A stretch of 64,000 nt of DNA, from assembly GCA_002633005.1 (NCBI GenBank), contig NMRA01000045.1, positions 293,456 to 357,455 of the forward strand, in the 5' to 3' direction. The notes under the pieces are model-generated. The model saw only the letters and a list, made by a program, of their open reading frames with translations. It searched no databases and was not told where the DNA came from. The position numbers and the translations under genes were made by a program. Shown piece after piece: positions 47,075 to 58,932 of this stretch; position 1 is the stretch's first letter, and every line of letters starts with the position of its first letter. Source of the stretch: Phoronis australis (taxonomy: Eukaryota > Phoronida > Phoronidae).

Positions 47075-47620
47075 TAAGTTGAAGGAAACCGCTGTGTGAT
47101 AGAATTCAGAGATAGGAACTAGTGGAAAGACACCTGCCATAACATATAATGGTAGACTAAATCAAGAAATAACAGCAGGGAATTGGACAAGCAACAACAG
47201 TTCTGTAGTTACATAGCTTTCCATACTTTGAAAATCTAGTGAAATTACATTGTGTAACAGATTGTATGNAGGTGAACGTCGTCTGCAACGCCGCGGTAAG
47301 AAAGGAATTTGCCGCGGAAATTTTATATCAAATCCGATTTTTTTATGCGGAAATATTATAAAAAAAGCGGAAAGCACATTTGAAAAAAGCGGAAATCCGC
47401 ATTTCCGCAGAAAATTCCAAGCCCTGTAAGTTGAAGGAAACCGCTGTGTGATAGAATTCAGAGATAGGAACTAGTAGAAAGACACCTGCCATAACATATA
47501 ATGGTAGACTAAATCAAGAAATAACAGCAGGGAATTGGACAAGCAACAACAGTTCTGTAGTTACATAGCTTTCCATACTTTGAAAATCTAGTGAAATTAC
47601 ATTGTGTAACAGATTGTATG
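47075..47620. repeat. Duplicated CSDE1 upstream segment around n (47270)
   Basis: 47075-47269 repeats 47427-47620 almost exactly (for example 'aactagtggaaag' versus 'aactagtagaaag'). Copy A ends at the n. Copy B is preceded by a transposon fragment (47271-47426) that is absent before copy A. This fits two haplotypes, one carrying the insertion. Confidence 0.85.
47271..47426. mobile_element. hAT-like MITE fragment, second copy
   Basis: Reverse complement of about 31075-31233 (terminal repeat ends CCAAGCCCTG at 47426, with 'gccgcgg' palindromes). The other end is cut off by the n at 47270. Copy A of the surrounding duplication lacks it and reads 'gttgttaagttgaagg' through the site, so the insertion is probably polymorphic between haplotypes. 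Confidence 0.8.
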
Positions 47621-48742
47621 CAGGCCTCATCAACATTAACAATGGTGAGGAATGTCACTTAACTAGGCATCTCATGGTTCGAAGTCAGCTCGTGTTCATG
47701 TTCGAGCAGCTGACTGGAGAATAAACTGTTGAGCAACGGACTCCGTGAGACTAGTTCATAGAATCCAACAGCAATCATCTGATAATACAGTGTAAACTGG
47801 AGACCCTGGACTTCTGCGATAATGGGAAATGGATAGAATTTACAGAATCTGATTTCTTTCACAGAATTAGAGATTTTGAACTGAACTTCCATATTTCAGT
47901 AGCAGACGCCATAATTCTAATATCCAGGGGTCTTAATTAACAAATATTAGGCTGCAAATCGATCGACCACAGTTTCGCAACACATGTTCAAGTAGCTTTC
48001 AATCTATGTGAAGGTGGCGCTGCTCTTTTTCGGTTTTGAGAAGTAATAAACATGGCTTGCAGCACGAAAATGGAGTTATAGCATAATTCAGCAGAAAGTA
48101 GGGCAATTCCCAGATCAATTTAAACGTTAGTTATCACTCTGAAGTAGTAAAATACAATTTATAATTTAGAATGGAAGAAAAATAGAAATTTGCTAAAACA
48201 GATTTCTGTTTTTTATAGCTGAAGACCAGGGTCTCTATTTGAACGGAGGCCTGTTTACAAAAATGTCGTAACCTTACAGATGTACTTTACAGAGCCTAAA
48301 CAGAAACGTAGGATCAGTCATAAGATTTGAAGTAAGGCTCGGTTTGGACACTGTAGAAAATACACCCCAGTAAGGACATTTTAGTGAATTACCATTTTTG
48401 TAACTAAGAAAAGCCAGCCATCATGATTTATCTTCAACAACATCAAGTTCTTGACACGTGCACTTACTCATTGTTCAATTATGTGTTTTGACAAAATATC
48501 ATGTACTGACAGACGGTAAAAACTTCACCACAATATTTGTTTAAAAATACGATTCACTATTCATATTCTACCCAGCAATTAATTGTTAAAAGCCTTGTAA
48601 AAAAATAAATTTATTCAAGAACTGGTGTAAAACAAAAATAGACAAAATATGGCGATCTATTTCATGGCGCTCAAAGCTGAGGCATTCCATTTCTCTACAG
48701 ATCAAGCTTTGGCGTCTTTAGCACTCTGGTAATCAGTTTTGT

Positions 48743-49022
48743 TTACTCAAGGAAGATGTGCAATTCATAGGACTTTTCCAAAGCAATCAGAAGTTGCATG
48801 TACAGTTCCTCTCCAAGCCTACTACTCACTTTACAACCAAACTTCTTAACCAATTTCCCCAGTCCCTGCAGTGTGTGCGATGCCTTCCCAAAATTGCAAT
48901 GGTTCTTGTGTCTGTTTGTTCTTACTATCCTTTCCTCACTTCAGGTGAATACAAATTGGGATGGTGTTTCTGTTTTTAGTATCCAAAACCCGAGCTACAA
49001 CTTCCTCTAACTCCAACCCACG
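48743..49022 (-). pseudogene. Possible terminal coding exon or gene remnant, unrecognised
   Basis: A strong minus-strand acceptor (ttttttccag) precedes 49022. From there one frame is open to 48936 (RGLELEEVVARVLDTKN...). A second frame is open from 48940 to a stop at 48745-48743 and reads like real protein, e.g. GLGKLVKKFG, then RLGEELYMQLLIALEKSYEL. The two frames overlap only at about 48940, as if one coding sequence had a single frameshift, or two exons lay close together. No family recognised. It has no Met near its start, so it needs upstream exons. It could be chance. Confidence 0.3.
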
Positions 49023-51316
49023 CTGGAAAAAATACAAAAAATTGTTACAGACCAGGAAGTAGACATTATGAACATGAAAGATCCAAAAAGAAAGTTCTGT
49101 TGTTACAAAGTATTCTTAGCATCTTCCACCTAGAACACCTCGGGTATTTTCATATCCTCAAATTATCCCTCGAAGTTGTTTCATATCTGTGTATGTGTGA
49201 ATTTCAGTAACAGCAAAATGTTTGGTAAATAGCTGGTTAAAAACCATGACTTAACTATTCAGGTCTCAAAAGCCACATTCAATACTATACAGAATCCTTA
49301 GTCTGCCTAACGATGTACTGCTAATTTTTAAGCCTGTAATCACAAGTGTATCTCGGACCTTTGAAGGCATTTTCTACGTTAAGAGTCGCATGATTTGCTA
49401 TGAATGAAGTTTACGCATGCACAGATAAGAAACACCTCAGACGGGAAATTTGAGACTACAAAATACCCGATGGGTTCCAAATGAGCATCTTTCTCAGAAA
49501 AGAGAAACTAAACATCATCGTCACTGATATGGTAAATATAGTACTGATTGCACAATGTGGAAACCAGCTGTCAATCTTAGCAATATTTACTTATAGTGAT
49601 CCTAATTTTGAAAACTAGTTTCACAATACCGGTTATTCAGTTACTGCCAGGTTCGCAAACTAACTTTCATCAAAACCAACTATTAATCTTGACAGCTCTA
49701 TAACTTTGGGTGGCTGAAAAAGAAAATCCAATTATTTTCCCCCTTTAAAGGTTGATATTTTTTTTAACACAAGAAAAAAACTAATTCTCATAAAATTCAC
49801 TACAACTGGTGATGAAAGAATCCAACATCTATTTTTAAGCTGTGATAATCGATGAATCCAAAGGTAACAACATAACATAAACTTGCGGCTGGATGTAAAA
49901 CCGGCAGTTTACTTGCCTTTACTGAATTTTTCTCACCGTTCTGACAATAAGAAGAACGAAAATACACTCAAACATTATCTATTTTCAACAAAGAAACAAG
50001 GTGTCAGATTACTGTTTATCGTTTTAGTTCAACAAGAAACACAATCATGTTAGATCATTAATGTTTTATAATATGGTTTTGAATAAACAAAAAACGTCCA
50101 CAAACTGTGCTTGCTTGTGTTCTTGGGTGAAAACAAACAAGGAATAGCTGAGGGGCGTACTAATAAATATTGATTTTGTACATAGGATGTGCTGCTCACA
50201 TGGGTGGAGTTTTTCGTCAGATCCCCTACAAAAAAACCTTTTATGATTTAAATTTCCCACAATAGTGTAAACGTTACATGTTAGTATGATAGGGAGTCTA
50301 CAAAAGGGTCTTCTTTGGCAACAGAACGAACAGTTGTTTATTCAATTCCAATTCAAAACGTAACCAAAAAGTTACATGAGAGGGTGCTTTTTTCTCAGAA
50401 ACTCCCAGCAAAGTGTTTCCCATCTTTAGTGGATACCCAAATATCCAAGTGGAATGCCCCATCAAACTATAGTCAAGCACTACCGCGTGAGAGCTGCAGA
50501 GAAGAGGCGTTACTGAAGATATTTCCGTCACAAGCTCGTCAGCAATACACAACCCATTGATCGCCATGTTCTTACCATCACCCACAATGCAACTGGTACC
50601 CAAGGCCAAAATATCTACACCCCTCATAAATATGTAAAACTTGAAAGTTCGTTAGACTGACAGATACAAGTACATATACATGCCCACTAAAACATCTTAC
50701 ACATCTTGCAGCCATATAGCGACTGCAGTATGAAGTACCCTCACTTCATGTGATAATCATGAATCCTAATCAAGAGCTTCAACAGAAATGCTAATCTTAG
50801 ATTTCTTTGCACAAACATTTCGATATTTTTACCATTCTAAAACGATCGGGAATATCGCTTTTGTTTAGTTCATAAATACTTCTCAGGCCGACATTTTATC
50901 CTACTGAGTCCAGTTAATGCTACTGTTAATGAAGAGACAGTGCTTTGAAAGAAAATGTTTTGTGTTTTCTCCATGCATTTAAAATTTAACATCCTTCCTC
51001 CAAGAGAACAATAATGCCAGATTTACAGGGTGCAAAAACGCAATTTTCCAGGATCCACACAATGACGAGAAATCCCTCAGACATGGAGGAAACCCTTTAA
51101 ACAAAAGGCGACATTATTTTAAACAGGAAAAGAGTGACGATTAATTCCATCGCCAGAGACGAATTGATACAAATAAAAATAGCCATGGACACCATCACCC
51201 TCGAAGAGGAAATTTTGTTTAAGCAAAACCAGTTAACGGAGCGCACTAGATTTGACTGCTAGAGTTCAAAGCGCAACAGATAAGACCCCCTATTTCCTGT
51301 TAATCATGAAACTAAT

Positions 51317-51826
51317 TACAATACTGAGGCATTGGTCGGTTATAGCGGTCCCTGATTTAGAGAACCAGGCAATCACTGAAAAACAGGCTCATTATTTAGT
51401 GGATGAAACTGGTTCTCTAAATCAGGGACCNCATTGCTAAACCGCGGTCTCTGAGGCCGTCGTTGCACTCAATGTTATCATCGATCTTAATCTAAAAGGT
51501 CGGGGATTCGCGTTTCCTATTAGCACAGGGCGGTAATCACCAATCGTCAAAAGTAGGGGATGGGCGCTTAACCGAGAGGTGGGCGCTTAATTGGAAATCT
51601 TCAAAAATAGCAGGGGGGCGGTTAACCGAGCAGTGGGCGGTTAAATCGAAAATCCACCTAAAGTAGGGGTGGGCGGTTAACTGAGCATGGGCGTTAACCC
51701 GAACGATTACGGTACAATACTGAGGCATTGGTCGGTTATAGCGGTCCCTGATTTAGAGAACCAGGCAATCACTGAAAAACAGGCTCATTATTTAGTGGAT
51801 GAAACTGATTCTCTAAATCAGGGACC
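51317..51826. repeat. Small palindromic repeat, duplicated around n (51431)
   Basis: 51317-51430 repeats 51713-51826. Each copy holds an inverted repeat GGTCCCTGATTTAGAGAACC...GGTTCTCTAAATCAGGGACC about 80 bp end to end (one arm has a mismatch in copy B). Between them, 51432-51712 is different sequence following the n. Either an unmerged haplotype pair or two copies of a hairpin mini-element. Confidence 0.7.
51540..51712. repeat. Diverged tandem units with 'gggcggttaac' motif
   Basis: About three units of roughly 60 bp, each with two copies of a 'gtgggcg(c/g)ttaa(c)' motif and an '(a)aagtagggg' or 'agcagggg' segment. GC-rich compared with the flanks. It precedes the second palindromic repeat copy. 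Confidence 0.6.
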
Positions 51827-52184
51827 GATATATCCAACCAGTGCCCAAAACTGACATCTTCTTACTAACAGAAAGGATCTGACACTTTTTTGCAGTTTCG
51901 AACACAAAACAAGGTTACAAAACATAGGTAATCTTGACATTGTTTCCAGTACAAACAAAACAAGAAAAGAGATTGTGTTTCAATTCATTTTCTTGTTTTT
52001 TGTTGTCAAATCAGCAAAAAAATGGCATAACATTCATGTATACATACAGAAACCAAAGATCAAAAGCACAAACAATGATTTGTACACGCTTATTTTGACA
52101 AACCAGTCTTACAATTTTTGAGACACATCTTAAACTAAGCTCTTAAGAAATTGAAAAATACAGTCTATTCACTACCAGCACAAA

Positions 52185-52355
52185 TTCGCCATTATGCTAG
52201 AAAATGAGATTTTGTGTTCACACTGCAATGGTTCTGCGAGTTTGGAACACGTGTGCTTCAGGTTTGCAATGTTAGAACTGATGTTAGAACGAGGCATTGT
52301 GACCTTAATATTAAAGCACAACAATCATTTTTCCAAACATTTTTGCAGTGCAAGT
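52185..52355. repeat. Dispersed repeat copy, paired with 1283-1460
   Basis: Shares ordered segments with the POLQ intron repeat ('gccattatg', 'gttctgcg/gttctgc', 'cgaggcattgtg', 'cacaacaatca', 'gtgcaag'). No coding content. Confidence 0.4.
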
Positions 52356-52843
52356 AATGAATAGAATAAATACATCACCTTCCAAGGCGTCCTGTTTATT
52401 GTATCAATAATCAAACACCGCAGACAAGATAAACATTTTAAAAGTCATAGATAAAAATCAGAAATACAAAATGATTTTGTATTTATTCAAAAGCAAAACA
52501 TCATGTGTCAGGGACTGAAACTGATATTCGTCTTTAGCAGTATAAATGTCACAAGTGAAACAAAATTAGTGTTTAGGAAAGCACCAAGCGTCACCGGATG
52601 TAAACTGCACGCATCGTGAATCATATGAATCACGACTGATGAGTTGCGCAAAAACAAAGACGCAGTCAAGAAAGTACAAATAAAAGAGAATTTTTTGAAG
52701 AACGTTTCGAAACTTTTCACTCTATGCTTTTTAAGGTGCATGAGACATTCCATATTCACAAAGTAACTAGTGTTTTCATGAACCCAGTGCATATGAAGGA
52801 AGATTTACGAACCTCAGCAAAGCACATCACTGCGACCAGCCGC

Positions 52844-53109
52844 CATTTCGAGATTTCCTAAGTTTTTCGCCCACACTCTCATATACAGAATAATTTGTTC
52901 TAAAAAGATGTAATAAAGTTGCTTAAAGTAAAATTTTACTGTTTTTTTTTACTAATTTTATAATAATTATGATTATTTGGATTCATAGGGTACTTTTAGT
53001 AATCCGTATGTTATATTAGATGCTGCAAGTTTGGAGATTACCGAAATCCCGTGCTCCTGACGTCATTCATGTAAACAGGAAGCTGTTTATATTTGATCGA
53101 AGTGAAGAG
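52844..53109. promoter_or_regulatory. Possible divergent transcription start region
   Basis: On the minus strand, an AAATGGCGGC context (ATG 52846-52844) resembles a YY1-type/Kozak start. 170-260 bp away on the plus strand, an ATG at 53020 opens a frame ending at a donor (gaag/gtgagg, exon edge 53109). A perfect CRE palindrome TGACGTCA is at 53058-53065. It could serve an unrecognised gene or the CHMP2A 5' leader, whose first coding exon is preceded by a splice acceptor. No transcript evidence. Confidence 0.25.
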
Positions 53110-56100
53110 GTGAGGTTCTCTGTGGATTTAGTAAATCTTCTATTAAGTAAGTTCAGCGAGTTTTATTTTCCTGTTTTTTGTCATAGAGAGCTATATTTTG
53201 TTCTAGTTTCATATTTGACTTCTGTTTGGAAAGTTCTTGTATTATCATTCACTTGCCAATGAATTGAAACATGAAAGCTGCTATCTCTTACTCTGTGCTG
53301 AATGGGTGAGTGTAGCCAGCTAACTGTATGAAGCCTGTCGTCAAAATACAGCTAGGTACCACTGTGTGTATTTCTTCCATAGACCCCGAAATTCCGAAAT
53401 TGCACACAGCCATGGTAGTCCTGCTCGTCACCGCGCCGTGAAACATGTAAAGCTAAAGACCGGATGGGGCGCATGCAAAATCTGGGAATCAACCAACACT
53501 CACCTTGTCCGTTACAGCCGTTTAAGTGAAAAACAATGCAATAAACGTCATTTTCTTGTGTAACTCTCCACCTTTAGTAACAATGAAAAGTTTGTCGTCG
53601 TTTTGAAAACAATACGCTTGTGTCACGTGTACGCGCCATTTCCTAATTTTTTGTGACACCTCTCGGGAGATGATGATGATTTCTTCTGAAATTTGGTTTT
53701 TCGGTATCAAAACTCTAAATACTTATACTGAAGTGAATCGAGTTCCGGTAATTTGTTGTGACGTGTATGCAACCTCGTGAAAGCAGAACAGTTGATTGAT
53801 CGACGAAAAAAGAAACTGGCCAATAGATGACGCAATATTTCATGGCGCCGAAAACCGTCACTAAAGATCATTCCACAACTTTAGCAGCAGAATAACAGCA
53901 GAACGCCACTTTTGCCAACACCGTTAAATAATTTAGTTTACTCAAGGAAGACTGTAGTTTTTAATGACACTAATTTTGTGTTAGATTTTTTCTTGTCACT
54001 TTTTTACCCACCTAGGTGCAAAGCTAATTTATATACAGCTTAGTACCAAGGCTACTAGTAGGATGAGTATAGCCTTGGTGCAAAGCTGTATAAATACACA
54101 ACATTGCACCGATGTGGATAAAATCCGACCAATTAAAGTCTGACACAAAACTAGCGTTACTGAAAACTACATTCTTCCTTAAGTAAACTAAATTACATCG
54201 GTTCTTGTGGATGTGCTCCTGGTGAACCATGTCAACCTCTGGCGTTGGTCTCTAACACTGACTGGTTAACAGATAATTACTGAATTACTTGTCAGCTGAA
54301 TGGTTAACATGCGTGCTGGTTTTATCAGTGTTAGTGGTTCGACAACTTCGATTCCTTGGTTGGGTAATTTTGGCAGTTACTACATGGTTTTAGAAAATTT
54401 GGCATTCCATCTGTGTTATGCCTCTAAAGTTGTGACTTTTGCTGCCATGAAATAGCAACATTTATTTGCCAGTTTCTTTTTTGACAATTTTTCAATCAAC
54501 TGTTCTTGTTCCACTAGGTTGTGTACATGTCACAACAAATTCAGAACTTCATTGTAAGTTTTAACTTATTTTAATGGCTGACTCGTCAGCAAAGTATTTA
54601 ACCAATAGTTTAATTGAATTATCTGAGTCAGACTGTGAATATAGTTTTTTCTTTGTGAGAAGTCAGTTTTGTCTCGTAACAATGTTATGTAATACTTTGT
54701 GTGGTGAATATAAAAAATAACCTAGTTTGGCCAAAAACGTTGTCAGGTGTCATCTATTGACTAAAGAGGTCACTGTCGAGTGAATAGTCACGTTGTATTT
54801 TAACACCAGCATACCAAATTTCAGTGCAAAATTTGCTGCTGTGAAGCTGTCCTTATCTCCGGAAGGATGTCACCAAAAATACCAAACAGCGTGTGTGCAT
54901 GTCACGAGCGTAATATTTAGACAATGACAATAGACATGTCTTTCATGGTTACAAAGCGATGAAGAATTATGGAATCAAAAGATGTTCACTTAAATTGATG
55001 CAACGGGAGAGATGCGTGTTGGTTGACTCACAGATTTTACGTGCACCCCGTCAGTCATTAGCTCTACACGTTGATATAAGTTTCATGATGGGGTGACAAA
55101 TAGATGTGTGTGAAATTTTGAGGTCTGGTGGAGCTTAGCACGCAGTATTTCTTAGCTGTATTTTAGCACTAGTCTTCATGCAGCTACTGTGGCTCTGGCT
55201 ATGCAACTGTAGTGTAACCTTGGAGCAAAGCCGAATGTACTTTGACGTTAGTTTTCATGCTGCTAGCTGGTTGGCTATGCTAAATGGTAAGTAATAAGTT
55301 GTCATTACTCCATTATCACTAGCCAAATTTAGAGGTTCCTTGATACCTGATAGGTGTTTCTAGATTGGGCTAGTTGAGGGGCATATGATGTAGCTTTGCC
55401 CAAATACTTAGTATAGGCATAAAAGAATTCCCCCATGTCCCCTCCTATCCCCCCTCCCCATCCCAATTGCCAACTATTTTTCTTCCCCGGTTGCACCCGT
55501 TCCACCCCTTCCTTGGTTCGTCACGGCGTTTTCCCGTTGCTCCCAACTTGTTCGATTCTATAGCCCAACAACAAGTTGGGAAGATTACCCCTGTATCCAA
55601 TATCTTACACGACTGATTAACTCCATTCTGGTATTCATGGTTGGAGGGCCAACTCTCTTTTGTTCAATTAGTGCTCTAATCTTCAATAAGATCGTATCTA
55701 GCCTGACTGGGCTGTGCTGCTAAAAACAAAAGTTAAGTTATAACATATTTGAACATAAACCAATAGCATTTCTGAAATCCTCATCAAATGGTGATCATGT
55801 TTAGTTTTTGAATTGCCAAAATTGCCCAACTGCAACCGAAGTTACGATAATCTATTCTTTCCGAATGTACCAATTCACTCTGGGTTTGACAGTGTTCACA
55901 CGTGGTCTGTAATAAGCCTGGTAGATAATTGGCGTGCCTGTTGTCATAATAGACAAAAGGCTGTGCTTGGCAGTTAACAAAGAAGCTAGATGTTATCACA
56001 CGCTCAGGACCCCCTTCGTCTGGTAAAGTTACTGAACGGGAAAACGCTGTCATGTGTCACTGATTTCACCATCCTTCTTATATATCTTTCCTATGTTTTT

Positions 56101-56373
56101 CCATTTGATGATCCATTACCATATTTTTTCTTGTTTTCCTGAATCTGGAAGAGACAATTTTCTGCACCCAACCCCCCTCCTAATCCAATTTCACTCCAGT
56201 TTTAAGTGATTGTCTGTTTTGTACAATCAAAGACCGTTATATTCACTTGATGCCATTGAGTTTTGAATAAAAATCGTGTGAGCCACCAAAATCAAACTTA
56301 ACCTTCGTCAATCACCTCATTTCACACACCCAACATTATATGCCCATATCTATCTGTTTCAGAAGCACACATC

Positions 56374-56541
56374 ATGGAGTGGTTATTTGGGAAAAAGAAG
56401 ACTCCTGAGCAGATGCTGAGACAGAACCAGAGGGCGCTCAACAAAGCCATGAGAGATCTGGATAGGGAACGAACGAAAATGGAGAGTCAAGAAAAGAAGA
56501 TCATTGCCGATATAAAGAAAATGGCTAAACAGGGCCAAATG
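56374..56541 (+). CDS. CHMP2A: CHMP2A first coding exon, copy A
   Basis: 56 codons from MEWLFGKKKTPEQ to KKMAKQGQM, then donor gtacag. Preceded by the acceptor ctgtttcag, 12 bp before the ATG. The protein is identical to the exon at 58933-59100. It lies in the upstream half of the gap-flanking duplication and is probably the allelic version of that exon. The open frame beyond the donor diverges between copies and is intron. Confidence 0.8.
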
Positions 56542-57093
56542 GTACAGTTTTCGGGATCAGTTTTCCATCCCTTTCCACATGTATATCAAGAACTTCGTAA
56601 GAAATTTTTGCAACAAATACTGTCACATAATTATAACCTTGATTACTTTTCTGAGCAAGGAATGTTAATGAGCCAAAGTGTAGTTGTGAGTATTTACTGT
56701 GGTATTGTAATGCCTAAAGTAGCCAACCTTGCTCACGCTTTTCACATTGAAACCTTTATGCGTTGACCACAGATCTGACTGTGCAAGTGAACTTGGGTAT
56801 CTTTAAGAGGTGGACTTCAAGTACATAAATGGAGACCTCTAACAATGAAGATCTTGAGTTGTTTGTTGTTCTTAAAGTCTCACACAGTGCCGTATTTGAA
56901 AGCCATTGTGTTTGTTTTATGTTTTGTGCTGGAACACTTTGGTTTCGTTCTTTTTAATACAAAGGTTTGGCATTTCGACTATCACATGGTACAACCGTGA
57001 ACTGAATGGAGTCCACTGATTACTTCAACAGGACGATTCACCACCAGTAGCTTCATTCATTTGAGTTTGTTGTTTGTGACTTTGGTTTGACCT

Positions 57094-57373
57094 NNNNNNN
57101 NNNNNNNNNNNNNNNNNNNNNNNNNNNNNNNNNNNNNNNNNNNNNNNNNNNNNNNNNNNNNNNNNNNNNNNNNNNNNNNNNNNNNNNNNNNNNNNNNNNN
57201 NNNNNNNNNNNNNNNNNNNNNNNNNNNNNNNNNNNNNNNNNNNNNNNNNNNNNNNNNNNNNNNNNNNNNNNNNNNNNNNNNNNNNNNNNNNNNNNNNNNN
57301 NNNNNNNNNNNNNNNNNNNNNNNNNNNNNNNNNNNNNNNNNNNNNNNNNNNNNNNNNNNNNNNNNNNNNNNNN
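57094..57373. other. Assembly gap (280 n)
   Basis: Unresolved bases. Open frames spanning it on any strand are meaningless. The flanking sequences are the end and the start of the same duplicated segment. Confidence 1.
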
Positions 57374-58932
57374 CATACCAAATTTCAGTGCAAAATTTGC
57401 TGCTGTGAAGCTGTCCTTATCTCTGGAAGGATGTCACCAAAACTACCAAACAGCGTGTGTGCATGTCATGAGCGTAATGTTTAGACAATGACTATAGACA
57501 TTTCTTTCATGGTTACAAAGCGGTGAAGAATTATGGAAGCAAATGATGTTCACTTAAATTGATGCAACGGGAGAGATGCGTGTTGGTTGACTCACAGTTT
57601 TTATGTGCACCCCGTCAGTCATTAGCTTTACACGTTGATATAATTTTCATGATGGGGTGACAAATAGATGTGTGTGAAATTTTGAGGTCTGGTGGAGCTT
57701 AGCACGCAATATTTCTTAGCTGTATTTTGGCACTAGTCTTCATGCAGCTACTGTGGCTCTCTGGCTTTGCAACTGTAGTGTAACCTTGGGGCAAAGCCGA
57801 ATGTACTTTGACGTTAGTTTTCATGGCAGCTAGCTGGTTGGCTATGCTAAATGGTAAGTAATAAGTTGTCATTACTCCATTATCACTAGCCAAATTTAGG
57901 GGTTCCTTGATACCCGATAGGTGTTTCTGGATTGAGCTAGTTGAGGGGCATATGATGTAGCTTTGCCCAAATACTTAGTATAGGTATAAAAGAATTCCCC
58001 CACGTCCCCTCCTATCCCCCCACTCCCCATCCCAATTGCCAACTATTTTTCTTCCCCGGTTGCACCCGTTCCACCCCTTCCTTGGTTCGTCACGACGTTT
58101 TCCCGTTGCTCCCAACTTGTTCGATTCTATAGCCCAACAACAAGTTGGGAAGATTACCCCTGTATCCAATATCTTACACGACTGATTAACTCCATTCTGG
58201 CATTCATGGTTGGAGGGCCAACTCTCTTTTGTTCGATTAGTGCTCTAATCTTCAATAAGATCGTATCTAGCCTGACTGGGCTGTGCTGCTAAAAATAAAA
58301 GTTGAGTTATAACATATTTGAACATAAACCAATAGCATTTCTGAAATCCTCGTCAAATGGTGATCATGTTTAGTTTTGAATTGCCAAAATTGCCCAACTG
58401 CAACCGAAGTTACGATAATCTATTCTTTCCGAATGTACCAACTCACTCTGGGTTTGACAGTATTCACACGTGTTCGGTAATAAGCCTGGTAGATAATTGG
58501 CATGCCTGTTGTTATAATAGACAAAAGATTGTGCTTGGCAGTTAACCAAGAAGGTAGATGTTATCACACGCTCAGAACCCCCTTTGTCTGGTAAAGTCAC
58601 TGAACGCTGTCATGTGTCACTGATTTCACCATCCTTCTTATATATCTTTCCTATGTTTTTCCATTTGATGATCCGTTACCATATTTTTCTTGTTTTCCTG
58701 AATCTGGAAGAGAGAATTTTGTGCACCCAGCCCCCCTCCTTATCCAATTTCACTCCAGTTTTAAGTGATTGTCTGTTTCGTAAAATTAAAGTACGTTATA
58801 TTCACTTGATGCCATTGAGTTTTGAATAAAAATCGTGTGAGCCACCAAAATCAAACTTAACCTTCGTCAATCGCCTCATTTCAAACACCCTACATTATTT
58901 GCCCATATCTATCTGTTTCAGAAGCACACATC

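Larger units (their letters stand above)
47621..54809. other. Intergenic region between CSDE1 and CHMP2A
   Basis: About 7 kb upstream of both divergent genes, AT-rich, with no recognisable protein domain. Holds a possible minus-strand coding remnant (48743-49022), a palindromic repeat duplicated around an n (51317-51826), a dispersed repeat (52185-52355) and a possible divergent start region (52844-53109). An open frame of 109 codons on the minus strand at 50627-50298 has no recognisable similarity or splice signals that I can support. Confidence 0.5.

Noticed and set aside
50298-50627. 109-codon minus-strand ORF as a gene
   Set aside because: No recognisable family, no convincing splice signals, and the opposite strand is also open; it may be chance or an old repeat.
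57025-57491. Open frames across the 280-n gap on both strands
   Set aside because: Unknown bases cannot support a coding call.
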